Source: Lacrimispora sphenoides (lineage in GTDB: Bacteria > Bacillota > Clostridia > Lachnospirales > Lachnospiraceae). Taken from it: a stretch of 64,000 nt of DNA. The stretch is from contig NZ_FOIP01000001.1 of the NCBI RefSeq assembly GCF_900105215.1, positions 1,758,001 through 1,822,000 of the forward strand. Direction: 5' to 3'. Positions 8,354-17,008 of this stretch are shown piece after piece; the first letter of the stretch is position 1, and each line of letters opens with the position of its first letter. Both the position numbers and the translations under genes were made by a program. The notes beneath the pieces are model-generated. The model had not been told where the DNA came from. It did not search any database and saw only the letters and a list, made by a program, of their open reading frames with translations.

Positions 8354-9238
8354 TTGATAACATTAAAAAACAGGAAAGTGAAAATATACATAGCACTGTT
8401 TTTGCTGCCGGCATTGATCGTATATCTTTTATTTCAAATTGTACCATTAATTCTGGCGTTTTACTTTTCACTGGTTGAGTGGAATGGTATCTCGGGTGCG
8501 GCTCTTAAATTTGTTGGACTTAAAAATTATATCGATGCGTTTCACAATGCGGACTTTTTACTTTCCATTAAAAATATGGTGAAAATGGTATTCTTCAGCG
8601 TATTATTCCATACGCCCATTGCTTTATTAACGGCGGTTGCAATTAATACCAAATGTAAAGGATACCGGGCATTTAAAGCTCTCTTTTTTGTACCTACGGT
8701 TTTTCCGTTAACTTCCGTCGGTTTGATGTGGTACTTTGTATTCATGCCCACCGGTTCCCTGAATGCGTTGTTAAAGAACATCGGTCTGGCCGACCTGGTG
8801 GTTCCCTGGCTGGTGGATCCTGCAACCGCAATGAATACCATTGTATTTGTTAATATATGGGCTGGTATCGGCTATTATATGGTCATTCTCCTTGCAGGCC
8901 TTACGACAATTTCTGATGAGCTATATGAGGCAGCCTCCATTGACGGAGCTACTTCCGTTCATAAGTTTTTTGAGATTACGGTTCCTATGCTAAAGTCCAC
9001 AATTTCCATGTGCATTTTGATGGATATTATCGGCTCTGTAAAAGTTTTTGATCTGGTATTTGCAATGACAGGCGGAGGTCCAAACGGTCTGACGAATCTT
9101 CCTACAACATTAATGTACAATGAGGCATTTAAATACAGCCATTATGGACTTGGAAGCGCTATTGGCATTATTATTCTGATTGCCTGCCTGGTAGGAACAT
9201 TAGGAAGTAATTTTATCATGTCCCGTAAACACGATTAA
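8354..9238 (+). CDS. Carbohydrate ABC transporter permease (MalF type)
   Basis: 294 residues starting at TTG 8354, six bases behind AAGGAGGAA; no in-frame ATG fits as well. Six membrane segments are visible, the first at about 12-32. The EAA loop that contacts the ATPase reads YEAASIDGATSVHKFFEITV followed by PML, typical of binding-protein-dependent sugar permeases. It forms the translocation channel together with the product of the gene 12 bp downstream. Confidence 0.93.
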   Translation: MITLKNRKVKIYIALFLLPALIVYLLFQIVPLILAFYFSLVEWNGISGAALKFVGLKNYIDAFHNADFLLSIKNMVKMVFFSVLFHTPIALLTAVAINTKCKGYRAFKALFFVPTVFPLTSVGLMWYFVFMPTGSLNALLKNIGLADLVVPWLVDPATAMNTIVFVNIWAGIGYYMVILLAGLTTISDELYEAASIDGATSVHKFFEITVPMLKSTISMCILMDIIGSVKVFDLVFAMTGGGPNGLTNLPTTLMYNEAFKYSHYGLGSAIGIIILIACLVGTLGSNFIMSRKHD

Positions 9239-9250
9239 GGGAGGAGAGCT

Positions 9251-10090
9251 ATGAAAAAAACAGAATCAAAGAGCAAGCTTGGTAAAGTCATCATGTACTT
9301 ATATCTGCTGTTAATGACAGTGGTATTTGCCATGCCGATGGTTTTTACCTTATTATCCTCTGTGAAAACAAAACTTGAAATCTTTTCAGATCCATTTGCG
9401 CTGCCCAAGGTACCGCAGTTTGTCAATTATATCGTAGCCTGGAAAGAAGCCAATATGAGCCGGTATTTTATCAACAGTATCCTGCAGGCCGGCGCTACTG
9501 TTATTATATTGGCAATTATGGCTTCCATGGCGGCATATGTTTTATCCAGGTTCGATTTTAAAGGAAATAAGTTTCTGCTTTTATTCTTTACCGTAGGAAT
9601 GATGGTTCCCATGCATACGGTATTGGTGCCTGTTGCTTATATCATAGGTGCTTTGAACTTAAAAAATAATATACTGGCCCTGATTCTAATCTACGTATCC
9701 TTTAGTCTTCCTTTTAGTATTCTTGTAATGACTAATTTTATGAAAGGCGTCAATCGTTCTCTGGAGGAAGCGGCAGTAATCGATGGTGCAACGTATTTCC
9801 AGGTATACAGGCTGGTGATACTCCCACTTTGTATTCCTGCATTATCTACTATTTCAATCTTTAATTTTTTATCGGCCTGGAATAATATTTTATTCCCGCT
9901 GTTGTTTATCAACGATAAAAAATTGAAGCCTATTTCCCTGGGGCTGCTGAATTTTAACGGTGAAAGAGGAAGTGATTACGGTCCATTAATGGCAGCTATC
10001 GTAATTACGGTTGCATTGCCACTGATTCTTTACCTGTTATTCCAGGAAAAAGTAGAGGGCGGACTGGCAGCAGGGGCTGTAAAAGAATAA
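9251..10090 (+). CDS. Carbohydrate ABC transporter permease (MalG type)
   Basis: 279 residues behind GGGAGGAG. The MalG-type pattern is six membrane segments with an N-terminal KTKLEIFSDPFALP periplasmic loop and the EAA loop LEEAAVIDGATYFQVYRL ending in VILPL. It is the second channel subunit of the transporter. The C-terminal QEKVEGGLAAGAVKE tail is characteristic of the family and contacts the ATPase. Confidence 0.93.
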   Translation: MKKTESKSKLGKVIMYLYLLLMTVVFAMPMVFTLLSSVKTKLEIFSDPFALPKVPQFVNYIVAWKEANMSRYFINSILQAGATVIILAIMASMAAYVLSRFDFKGNKFLLLFFTVGMMVPMHTVLVPVAYIIGALNLKNNILALILIYVSFSLPFSILVMTNFMKGVNRSLEEAAVIDGATYFQVYRLVILPLCIPALSTISIFNFLSAWNNILFPLLFINDKKLKPISLGLLNFNGERGSDYGPLMAAIVITVALPLILYLLFQEKVEGGLAAGAVKE

Positions 10091-10117
10091 ACAATGTTCA
10101 GATCAGGAGGATAAACA

Positions 10118-12112
10118 ATGAGCGATTTAAGATTCAGACAGGTTCATCTGGATTTTCACACCAGTGAATACATACCAGAGGTTGGTACAGATTTTAATGG
10201 GGAGGAGTTTGCCAAGAGACTTGAAAAAGCCAATGTGGATTCCATTACCTGCTTTGCAAGATGTCATCATGGCTGGCTGTATTATCCATCCAGAAAACAC
10301 GCAGACCTCATCCATCCCGGCCTTACCAATCATAATCTGTTATTAGACCAGATAAAGGCCTGTCATGACAGGGGAATCAAAGTGCCGATTTATACCACGG
10401 TACAATGGGACGGCCGTATAATGCGGGAACATCCGGAATGGCTCTCCGTAGACGAGCAGGGGAATTATATCAATACCCAGAATGTGGAAGAACCTCATTT
10501 TTATCATACAATTTGTTTAAACAGCGGTTATCGTAAGTTCTTTATAGAGCATCTCCATGATATTATGGATGTGGTGGGAGTGGAGAGCATTGACGGATTC
10601 TTTATGGATATTTTATTTCAGGTAGATTGCTGTTGTGACCATTGTAAAAAGAAAATGGAGGAACTTCATCTGGACAGCAGAAAAAAGGCAGTAAGATTAG
10701 AGTATTCTCTGCAAATGTTAGAGGAATTTAAAACGGAAATTACAGCGGTTATTAAAGAGAGAGTTCCTGAGGCCTCTGTTTTCTATAACAGCTCCCATGT
10801 AGGACCGGCATCTAAGGATAATTTTAAGGAGTACAGCCATCTGGAATTGGAATCCTTACCGAGCGGAGGCTGGGGCTATGACCATTTTCCCGCTACCAGC
10901 CGATATGCACGAACCCTGGGAATGGACATGATAGGGATGACCGGTAAGTTCCATACCTACTGGGGGGATTTCCATTCCCTGAAGAATCAGGCGGCCCTGG
11001 AGCTGGAATGTTTTCACATGCTGGCTATGGGGGCAGGCTGTTCCATCGGAGACCAGCTTCATCCAAGAGGCCGGTTATCGGAAGGAGCTTATGACCTGAT
11101 TGGAAAGGTATATAAGAGTGTCAGGGAAAAAGAACCTTACTGCAGGGAGGCGAAGCCGGTTGCGGAGATCGCAGTCCTTACACCGGAAGAATTCTATCCT
11201 GAGGGAGAATATAACCTGGGAATTTCTCCTTCTTTAATCGGAGCAGTTCGAATGCTTCAGGAGCTTTCTTTTCAGTTTGATGTTATTGACAGCAAGACGC
11301 CCATGGATTCCTATCAGTTAATTATTTTACCGGATTGTATTTATTACAATGAAGAACTGGAAAAAGTGATGAAGAACTATATTGCCAATGGCGGTAAGGT
11401 AATCGGTTCTTATGATTCCTGCCTTAACAAATACAGCAAAGATAATATATACGGTATTACATGGAAAGAGGAATCTCCGTATTATAGGGAATTTGTGATG
11501 CCGAATCAGATCATTGGAAAAGATTTATATAAAGAAGAGTACGTCATGTACTTAAGAGGTCATAACGTGGAGGCAAACGGTGGGGAGGTTTTAATGGATA
11601 AAATAGAACCTTATTTCGACCGTTCCGGAAAAACCTTCTGCTCTCACCAGCATGCACCTTCTTCTGGGAAGGTTGGATATCCGGAAGTGGTCCGAAATGG
11701 AAATGTGATTTATTTTGCACATCCCATCTTTAAGCTGTACCGGAAAAATGCCGCCAAATGGTGCAAGCTAATGCTAAAGGATGCGGTTGCGTTATGCCTG
11801 GAACATAAATTAGTGAGCCATAGCGGACCCTCTACTATGATAACAGCCTTAAATCATCAGGAACAAGAGAAACGGGATATTCTTCATATCCTTCATTACA
11901 TTACAGAAAAACGATCTGAGGATATCTGTACGGTAGAAGATGTTATCCCCCTGTATGGTGTGGAATTTAAAATATATACAGGTAATAAGCAGCCGGCAGC
12001 CGTTGCCTTGGTCCCGGGAGAAGCAGCCGTTCCTTTCGTAAGAGACGGACAATATATTTCCTTCCGGTTAGATAAAATAGAAGGACATTGTATGATAAGC
12101 ATTCAATATTAA
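10118..12112 (+). CDS. GHL6-like glycoside hydrolase with beta-galactosidase trimerisation-like domain
   Basis: 664 residues, ribosome site AGGAGG. The N-terminal TIM-barrel-like part starts with the VHLDFHTSEYIP motif of the hypothetical glycosyl hydrolase 6 (GHL6) family and continues with WDGRIMREHPEW, SIDGFFMDILFQ and CCCDHCKKKM. From about residue 355 a GH42-type trimerisation/glutamine-amidotransferase-like fold follows (VAEIAVLTPEEFYPEG, QLIILPDCIYYNEEL, GGKVIGSYDS). No signal peptide is present, so the substrate is cleaved inside the cell after import by the adjacent ABC system. The family's specificity is unproven; alpha-fucosidase or beta-galactosidase annotations would be guesses. 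It is the last gene of the operon. Confidence 0.8.
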   Translation: MSDLRFRQVHLDFHTSEYIPEVGTDFNGEEFAKRLEKANVDSITCFARCHHGWLYYPSRKHADLIHPGLTNHNLLLDQIKACHDRGIKVPIYTTVQWDGRIMREHPEWLSVDEQGNYINTQNVEEPHFYHTICLNSGYRKFFIEHLHDIMDVVGVESIDGFFMDILFQVDCCCDHCKKKMEELHLDSRKKAVRLEYSLQMLEEFKTEITAVIKERVPEASVFYNSSHVGPASKDNFKEYSHLELESLPSGGWGYDHFPATSRYARTLGMDMIGMTGKFHTYWGDFHSLKNQAALELECFHMLAMGAGCSIGDQLHPRGRLSEGAYDLIGKVYKSVREKEPYCREAKPVAEIAVLTPEEFYPEGEYNLGISPSLIGAVRMLQELSFQFDVIDSKTPMDSYQLIILPDCIYYNEELEKVMKNYIANGGKVIGSYDSCLNKYSKDNIYGITWKEESPYYREFVMPNQIIGKDLYKEEYVMYLRGHNVEANGGEVLMDKIEPYFDRSGKTFCSHQHAPSSGKVGYPEVVRNGNVIYFAHPIFKLYRKNAAKWCKLMLKDAVALCLEHKLVSHSGPSTMITALNHQEQEKRDILHILHYITEKRSEDICTVEDVIPLYGVEFKIYTGNKQPAAVALVPGEAAVPFVRDGQYISFRLDKIEGHCMISIQY

Positions 12113-12120
12113 TTCAGATG

Positions 12121-12155
12121 CCCCTTTTTGCGTCAGACGCAGAAAGGGGTATTTC
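12121..12155 (+). terminator. Terminator of the sugar ABC operon
   Basis: CCCCTTT and AAAGGGG arms with an inner TGCGTC/GACGCA stem lie eight bases after the stop at 12112. The following bases are T rich (TATTTCTT). Confidence 0.75.
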
Positions 12156-12167
12156 TTCATACACCTT

Positions 12168-12207
12168 GTTCTCCATATGGGAACAAATTTACTCCATATG
12201 GGAACAA
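12168..12207. promoter_or_regulatory. Twin operator sites, probably for the IclR regulator
   Basis: CTCCATATGGGAACAA is repeated exactly at 12171-12186 and 12192-12207, offset 21 bp (two helical turns). The first copy extends to a near-palindrome, GTTCTCCATATGGGAAC, centred on CCATATGG. The sites lie just upstream of a TTGATT -35, where IclR-family proteins bind when they activate. Confidence 0.6.
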
Positions 12208-12212
12208 TGATA

Positions 12213-12242
12213 TTGATTTCTATTTTTATTATATGTTAATAT
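12213..12242 (+). promoter_or_regulatory. Candidate promoter of iclR and the catechol operon
   Basis: TTGATT at 12213-12218 and TAATAT at 12237-12242 with an 18-bp spacer. The match is moderate, which suits an activator-dependent promoter. Confidence 0.4.
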
Positions 12243-12333
12243 GTACATATCAAACAATGCGAGAATATAAAAAGGAAATAAAAGAAGCAAAGTGAACAAA
12301 AACACACTCTATTTTTACAAGGGAGGTGATTAA

Positions 12334-13140
12334 TTGGAATTTTTAGAAGGTATACAACAAAACGGTAAACCCTCCCATGTGCAATCAGTAGGTAGAGCAT
12401 TGCTGTTAATTGAATTGCTGGCCCATGAAAACAGGGAGATGTCACTTACTGAAATCTCCAATACTCTGGGATGGCCTAAAAGTACAGTGCACGGTATGAT
12501 CTCCACACTAAGAGATTACCATTATATAGATCAGTCAAGCCTCACCGGAGGTTACAAGCTGGGAATTCATTTGTTTGAACTGGGCAATGCCGTTAAGAGA
12601 TCCTGGGATATCAGTAAGGTTGCAAAAGAATATCTGGTGCGGTTAAATGCAAAACTGGACGAAATGGTTCAACTGGCAGTAGAAAGTAACGGAGAGGTGT
12701 TATATCTGGATAAGCTGGATTCAAAGCGTATGATGAGAATCGTTTCAGATGTAGGGATCAGACTTCCAATGCATTGCAGCGGGCTTGGAAAGGTTTTGCT
12801 GGCATATAAACCTGAAGCGGAAGTAAAGCGTATCATTAACCAAAAAGGCATGAAATCAATGACTTCCCGTACGATTGTCACTTTGCAGGATCTGCGAAAA
12901 GAGCTGGAAAAGATCAGAGAAAAAGGTTATGGGATTGATGATCAGGAGATTATGGAAGGGCTAAGATGCGTTGCGGCTCCTATCTTTGATTCCAATGGCC
13001 AGGTTCTATATGCGGTCAGCGTATCGGGACTTTATTACAATATGAGAGGGCAGCATTTGGAAGATGTGATTATTGAAGTTAAAAAAGCAGCTCAGGAAAT
13101 TTCATATGAGATGGGATATAGAGAATCAAAAATAAAATAG
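12334..13140 (+). CDS. IclR-family transcriptional regulator of the catechol operon
   Basis: 268 residues starting at TTG 12334, just behind GGGAGGTG. The N-terminal winged helix (about 18-75) includes RALLLIELLAHE, SLTEISNTLGWPKSTVHGMI and the wing YKLGIHLFELG. The C-terminal effector domain contains LYLDKLDS, GIRLPMHCSGLGKVLLA and GLRCVAAPIFD, all IclR hallmarks. IclR proteins often control aromatic ring-cleavage genes in response to an intermediate. The gene lies 16 bp upstream of the hydrolase and is likely co-transcribed. The twin repeats at 12168-12207 are its probable binding sites. Confidence 0.9.
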   Translation: MEFLEGIQQNGKPSHVQSVGRALLLIELLAHENREMSLTEISNTLGWPKSTVHGMISTLRDYHYIDQSSLTGGYKLGIHLFELGNAVKRSWDISKVAKEYLVRLNAKLDEMVQLAVESNGEVLYLDKLDSKRMMRIVSDVGIRLPMHCSGLGKVLLAYKPEAEVKRIINQKGMKSMTSRTIVTLQDLRKELEKIREKGYGIDDQEIMEGLRCVAAPIFDSNGQVLYAVSVSGLYYNMRGQHLEDVIIEVKKAAQEISYEMGYRESKIK

Positions 13141-13156
13141 AAAAAGGAGTGGAAGT

Positions 13157-13978
13157 ATGAATCAGAGACCAGAAATCGCAAATTCAATTAAAACCGGGAG
13201 TTTTAACACAAATTATCATGATATTGGTGAAGGAAGAACCATCATAATGCTGCATGGATCAGGCCCAGGTGTCTCCGCATGGGCGAACTGGAATAAGGTA
13301 TTTCCTTTGTTATCCCCCAAATACCGGGTGCTGGCACCTGATATGGTTGGTTTTGGCTATACGGACCGTCCTGAGGGGATTGTATATGGGATGGATATCT
13401 GGGTAAAGCAGACAATTGCCCTTATGGATGCCCTTCATGTAGAAAAGGCCGACCTGGTTGGAAATTCATTTGGCGGAGCACTTGCACTTGCCATGGCAGT
13501 GAAATATCCGGAACGTGTAAATAAGCTGATCCTGATGGGAAGCATGGGAGTAAGTTTCCCGTTGACTTACGGGCTTGACCGTGTGTGGGGTTATACACCG
13601 TCCTTTGAAAATATGAAAGAACTTTTAGATATTTTTGCGTATAACCGCAATATCGTTAACGACGACCTTGCGCAGATGCGCTATGAATCCAGTATGCAGC
13701 CGGGATTCCAGGAAAGCTTTTCATCCATGTTTCCGGCTCCCCGTCAGCAGGGGGTGGAAGGAATGGCTTCCAATGAGGTCTACATACGCAGTATTAAAAA
13801 TGAAACACTGATCATTCACGGAAGAGAGGATCGGGTAATTCCAGTTGAAACTTCCCTGAAATTAATGAAATTAATTGAGAATGCACAGCTTCATATATTT
13901 GGAAAGTGCGGTCATTGGACACAGATTGAACGGACGCAGGAATTTTCCGATTTGGTAGATAACTTCTTAAAAGAGTAA
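13157..13978 (+). CDS. 2-hydroxymuconate semialdehyde hydrolase-like alpha/beta hydrolase
   Basis: 273 residues. It has the alpha/beta-hydrolase fold with oxyanion stretch MLHGSGPGVSAWANW, nucleophile Ser in GNSFGGALALAMA, acid Asp in IIHGREDRVIP and His in CGHWTQIE. These motifs are close to DmpD/XylF/TodF enzymes, which hydrolyse the meta-cleavage product 2-hydroxymuconic semialdehyde to formate and 2-hydroxypenta-2,4-dienoate. Gene order with a hydratase, aldolase, acetaldehyde dehydrogenase and catechol dioxygenase supports this specific role rather than that of a generic esterase. Confidence 0.88.
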   Translation: MNQRPEIANSIKTGSFNTNYHDIGEGRTIIMLHGSGPGVSAWANWNKVFPLLSPKYRVLAPDMVGFGYTDRPEGIVYGMDIWVKQTIALMDALHVEKADLVGNSFGGALALAMAVKYPERVNKLILMGSMGVSFPLTYGLDRVWGYTPSFENMKELLDIFAYNRNIVNDDLAQMRYESSMQPGFQESFSSMFPAPRQQGVEGMASNEVYIRSIKNETLIIHGREDRVIPVETSLKLMKLIENAQLHIFGKCGHWTQIERTQEFSDLVDNFLKE

Positions 13979-13990
13979 AGGAGGGCGGCG

Positions 13991-14770
13991 ATGGCAGAAA
14001 ATAAAATAAAATTATTTGCGGATATGCTTTATGAGTCTGCAAATAGAAAGGAGTCCATTTCTCCGCTGACAGAAATGGATCCGGGATTAAGTGTGGACGA
14101 AGCTTATGCCATACAGTTATGCAATGTAGAGCGTTTGGTGGAGGAAGGCCGGATTATTTCAGGAAAGAAGATCGGACTCACTTCTGAGGGGATTCAAAAC
14201 CAGTTGGGGGTAAATGAACCAGACTACGGACATTTATTTAAAAATATGGATTGCATGGATGGCAAAGTAAAGACCTCTGACTTTCTTCAGCCTAAGATAG
14301 AGCCGGAGATCGCTTTTGTATTAAAGGAAGATCTTTTTGGAAGAGGGGTTACGGCAGAAGATGTGATGAGGGCCACGGATTATGTGACAGGTGCCTTTGA
14401 AATCGTAGACAGCCGTATAAAAGACTGGAAAATAAAATTGGCGGACACCATTTCAGACAATGCATCTTCCGGCTGCTATGTATTAGGTACGGCCAGATTG
14501 TCACTGGAAGAGGTGAATCTGCCTGAAGTTACAATGAAGTTATTTAAAAATGGTGTTCTGGTGAGTGAGGGCAGTGGTGCGGCAGTTTTGGGTGATCCAT
14601 GTAAAGCTGTTGCCTGGCTTGCAAACCGTCTCTGGTTTTACGGCGTGAAACTTAAGAGAGGGGAAGTCATCTTATCAGGTGCATTTTCAGCAGCGCCGGA
14701 AGCCGCTGCCGGGGATGAATTTGAAGTGAGGTTTTCGGATTTTGGGTCAGTGAAAGCGGAATTTATATAA
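13991..14770 (+). CDS. 2-oxopent-4-enoate (2-keto-4-pentenoate) hydratase
   Basis: 259 residues, ribosome site GGAGGGCGG. It belongs to the fumarylacetoacetate-hydrolase-like fold of MhpD/Dmp[50 protein letters not shown] and [11 protein letters not shown] carry the acidic metal ligands. It adds water to 2-hydroxypenta-2,4-dienoate to give 4-hydroxy-2-oxovalerate. A 2-oxo-hex-3-enedioate decarboxylase belongs to the same fold, but no tautomerase or semialdehyde dehydrogenase gene is present, so hydratase fits better. Confidence 0.88.
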   Translation: MAENKIKLFADMLYESANRKESISPLTEMDPGLSVDEAYAIQLCNVERLVEEGRIISGKKIGLTSEGIQNQLGVNEPDYGHLFKNMDCMDGKVKTSDFLQPKIEPEIAFVLKEDLFGRGVTAEDVMRATDYVTGAFEIVDSRIKDWKIKLADTISDNASSGCYVLGTARLSLEEVNLPEVTMKLFKNGVLVSEGSGAAVLGDPCKAVAWLANRLWFYGVKLKRGEVILSGAFSAAPEAAAGDEFEVRFSDFGSVKAEFI

Positions 14771-14783
14771 GGGGGGAATGCAT

Positions 14784-15659
14784 TTGGGAAAAGTAAAAGT
14801 AGCGGTTATTGGACCTGGAAATATCGGAAGTGATCTGATGTATAAAATTTTTCGGAGCAGCCATTTGGAAATGGCTTTGATGACCGGTATTGTGGAATCA
14901 GAGGGGATTAAGCGGGCATCCGCCCATGGAGTCGATGTATCGACACAGGGGATTGACGCGGTAATCGCAAGGGATGACATTAAAATCGTGTTTGATGCGA
15001 CAAGTGCAAATGCACATTATAAACATGCGCCATTGTTAAAAGAAGCAGGTAAAATAGCCATTGATCTGACTCCGGCAGCAGTAGGACCTTACTGCGTACC
15101 AAGTGTCAATTTAAAACAATTGGAAAATTCAATGAATATTAATATGGTAACCTGCGGAGGACAGGCAACAATTCCGATTATTCATGCAATAGAGCGTGTG
15201 GCAGGAGCAGAATATGCCGAAATAGTTGCGTGTATTTCATCAAAAAGTGCCGGGCCGGGAACGAGAGCCAATATGGATGAGTTTACGGAGACTACCAGAA
15301 AAGGCATTGAGGCCATTGGCGGAGCAGATTTAGGAAAAGCGATTATCGTCTTAAATCCTGCAGAGCCGCCGCTGATGATGACGGATACCATTATGGTCCG
15401 GATAAAGGATAAGGGGGCTGCAATAGAAGATATTACGGCATCCATTCAGAAAATGGTAGAAGAACTTGTGCAATACGTGCCTGGTTATAAGCTGCGTGTG
15501 CCGCCGGTCCTGGAAGGAGATAAGGTAACGACCATTGTGCAGATCGAGGGGCAGGGGGATTTCCTGCCGAAGTACTCAGGAAACTTAGACATCATTAATG
15601 CTGCGGCTGTGGCCGCCGGTGAGAGAATCGCTGAGAAATTGATAAAGGGAGGTGCTTAG
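14784..15659 (+). CDS. Acetaldehyde dehydrogenase (acylating)
   Basis: 291 residues from TTG 14784. The GGGGGG ribosome site at 14771-14776 is seven bases before this TTG but only one base before the ATG at 14778, so TTG is preferred. It has an N-terminal NAD-binding [13 protein letters not shown], the catalytic Cys in [13 protein letters not shown], and [21 protein letters not shown], all as in MhpF/DmpF. It converts acetaldehyde, NAD+ and CoA to acetyl-CoA and works as a channelling complex with the aldolase encoded one base downstream. Confidence 0.92.
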   Translation: MGKVKVAVIGPGNIGSDLMYKIFRSSHLEMALMTGIVESEGIKRASAHGVDVSTQGIDAVIARDDIKIVFDATSANAHYKHAPLLKEAGKIAIDLTPAAVGPYCVPSVNLKQLENSMNINMVTCGGQATIPIIHAIERVAGAEYAEIVACISSKSAGPGTRANMDEFTETTRKGIEAIGGADLGKAIIVLNPAEPPLMMTDTIMVRIKDKGAAIEDITASIQKMVEELVQYVPGYKLRVPPVLEGDKVTTIVQIEGQGDFLPKYSGNLDIINAAAVAAGERIAEKLIKGGA

Positions 15660-15660
15660 C

Positions 15661-16674
15661 ATGGAAAAACGAAAGGTTCAGATCGTTGATACGACCATGA
15701 GGGATGGAAGCCATGCATTGCGGCACAGCTATACTGCGGATCAGGTGAAAAGAATCGCAAAAGCACTTGATAAAAGTAAGGTCCCTTTTATCGAGGTCAC
15801 TCATGGTGACGGGCTGGGAGGTTCCAGTTATACCTATGGTTTTTCCAAGACTGATGAATTTGAACTTTTAGAGGCAGCAAATGAAGTTATTACGAACAGT
15901 AAATTAACGGTGCTGTTATTGCCGGGGATAGGCACCATTGAGGACCTAAAGAGTGCCAACAGGCATGGAGCGAAGGCAGTAAGAGTTGCCACCCACGTGA
16001 CGGAGGGGGATGTAAGTGCCCAGCATATCAAAGCAGCTAAGGAACTTGACATGATGGCTGTTGGTTTCCTGATGATGTGCCATATGGCTCCGCCGGAAGT
16101 GATTGCCGGGGAAGCGAAAAAGATGGAGAGTTATGGAGCGGATTACATTAATCTTGCGGATTCCGCCGGTTATCTTACTCCACGGGAAGTGGTAAAAAGA
16201 ATCGAAGCGGTAAAAGAAGCGGTTAAAATCCCGGTTGGATTCCATGCTCACAACAATTTAGGCATGGCGGTGGCTAATTCATTGGCAGCGGTAGAAGCTG
16301 GGGCTGCTTACATAGATGCTACAGTCTGCGGACTGGGTGCCGGTGCCGGAAATACTCAAATTGAAGTGCTGGCAGCCGTTTTGCAGAGGGAGTCATTTGA
16401 AACAGGACTTGATTTATATGGACTTATGGATCTTGCAAAGGACGTTGTAAGGCCATTGATGTTAAGACCGCAGGAGATTGATACAGGGTCTCTGATGTTA
16501 GGATATACCGGTGTTTATTCCAGTTTTTTACTGCATGTTTATCATGCTGCTGAAAAGTATCACATTGAGCCGAGGGATATTTTGATCGAACTGGGGAAGC
16601 GGAAGATGGTCGGAGGACAGGAAGATATGATCATTGATGTGGCTTATCAGCTTAAAATGTCTGCAGGCCGGTAA
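15661..16674 (+). CDS. 4-hydroxy-2-oxovalerate aldolase
   Basis: 337 residues from ATG 15661, with GGGAGGTG seven bases upstream and the previous stop (TAG) one base before. HMG-CoA-lyase-like barrel: DTTMRDGSHALRH with the metal-binding Asp, GDGLGGSSYTYGFS, NLADSAGYLTP and the metal His pair in GFHAHNNLGMA. A DmpG-type C-terminal communication domain follows. It splits 4-hydroxy-2-oxovalerate into pyruvate and acetaldehyde and passes acetaldehyde to the dehydrogenase partner. The length is usual for the family. Confidence 0.93.
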   Translation: MEKRKVQIVDTTMRDGSHALRHSYTADQVKRIAKALDKSKVPFIEVTHGDGLGGSSYTYGFSKTDEFELLEAANEVITNSKLTVLLLPGIGTIEDLKSANRHGAKAVRVATHVTEGDVSAQHIKAAKELDMMAVGFLMMCHMAPPEVIAGEAKKMESYGADYINLADSAGYLTPREVVKRIEAVKEAVKIPVGFHAHNNLGMAVANSLAAVEAGAAYIDATVCGLGAGAGNTQIEVLAAVLQRESFETGLDLYGLMDLAKDVVRPLMLRPQEIDTGSLMLGYTGVYSSFLLHVYHAAEKYHIEPRDILIELGKRKMVGGQEDMIIDVAYQLKMSAGR

Positions 16675-16687
16675 AGGAAGTTTCTAT

Positions 16688-16975
16688 ATGAAAAATGCTT
16701 ATAGGGTTGAAGTATTGGAAGACTGCGTGGCATTTACCTGTCATGAAGATGAAAAAATATTAGAAGCAATGAAGCGTGCAGGCACAGGGCCTTTAAAATT
16801 CGGCTGCTTTGGGGGCGGTTGCGGAATTTGTAAGATGAAGATCGTGAGCGGTGATTTTAAAGTGGTTAAAAATATGAGCCGTGCACATGTCTCCAAAGAA
16901 GAGGCGGAACAAGGCATTGTATTGGTTTGCTGTGTAGTTCCGGTCAGTGATCTTATCATCTCAAAACAAATGTAA
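16688..16975 (+). CDS. Plant-type [2Fe-2S] ferredoxin (XylT/DmpQ-like)
   Basis: 95 residues from ATG 16688 with AAAGGAAG upstream. The cluster cysteines follow C-x4-C-x2-C (GCFGGGCGICKMK) plus a distal Cys in LVCCVVP, the plant/chloroplast-type pattern. In proteobacterial meta-pathways such a ferredoxin (XylT/DmpQ) reduces the oxidised iron of catechol 2,3-dioxygenase and restores its activity. Its place directly before the dioxygenase gene matches the order seen there. No ferredoxin reductase gene is nearby. Confidence 0.87.
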   Translation: MKNAYRVEVLEDCVAFTCHEDEKILEAMKRAGTGPLKFGCFGGGCGICKMKIVSGDFKVVKNMSRAHVSKEEAEQGIVLVCCVVPVSDLIISKQM

Positions 16976-17008
16976 TGTAAAAAATATTAAGAATGAGGAG
17001 GTATTTGT

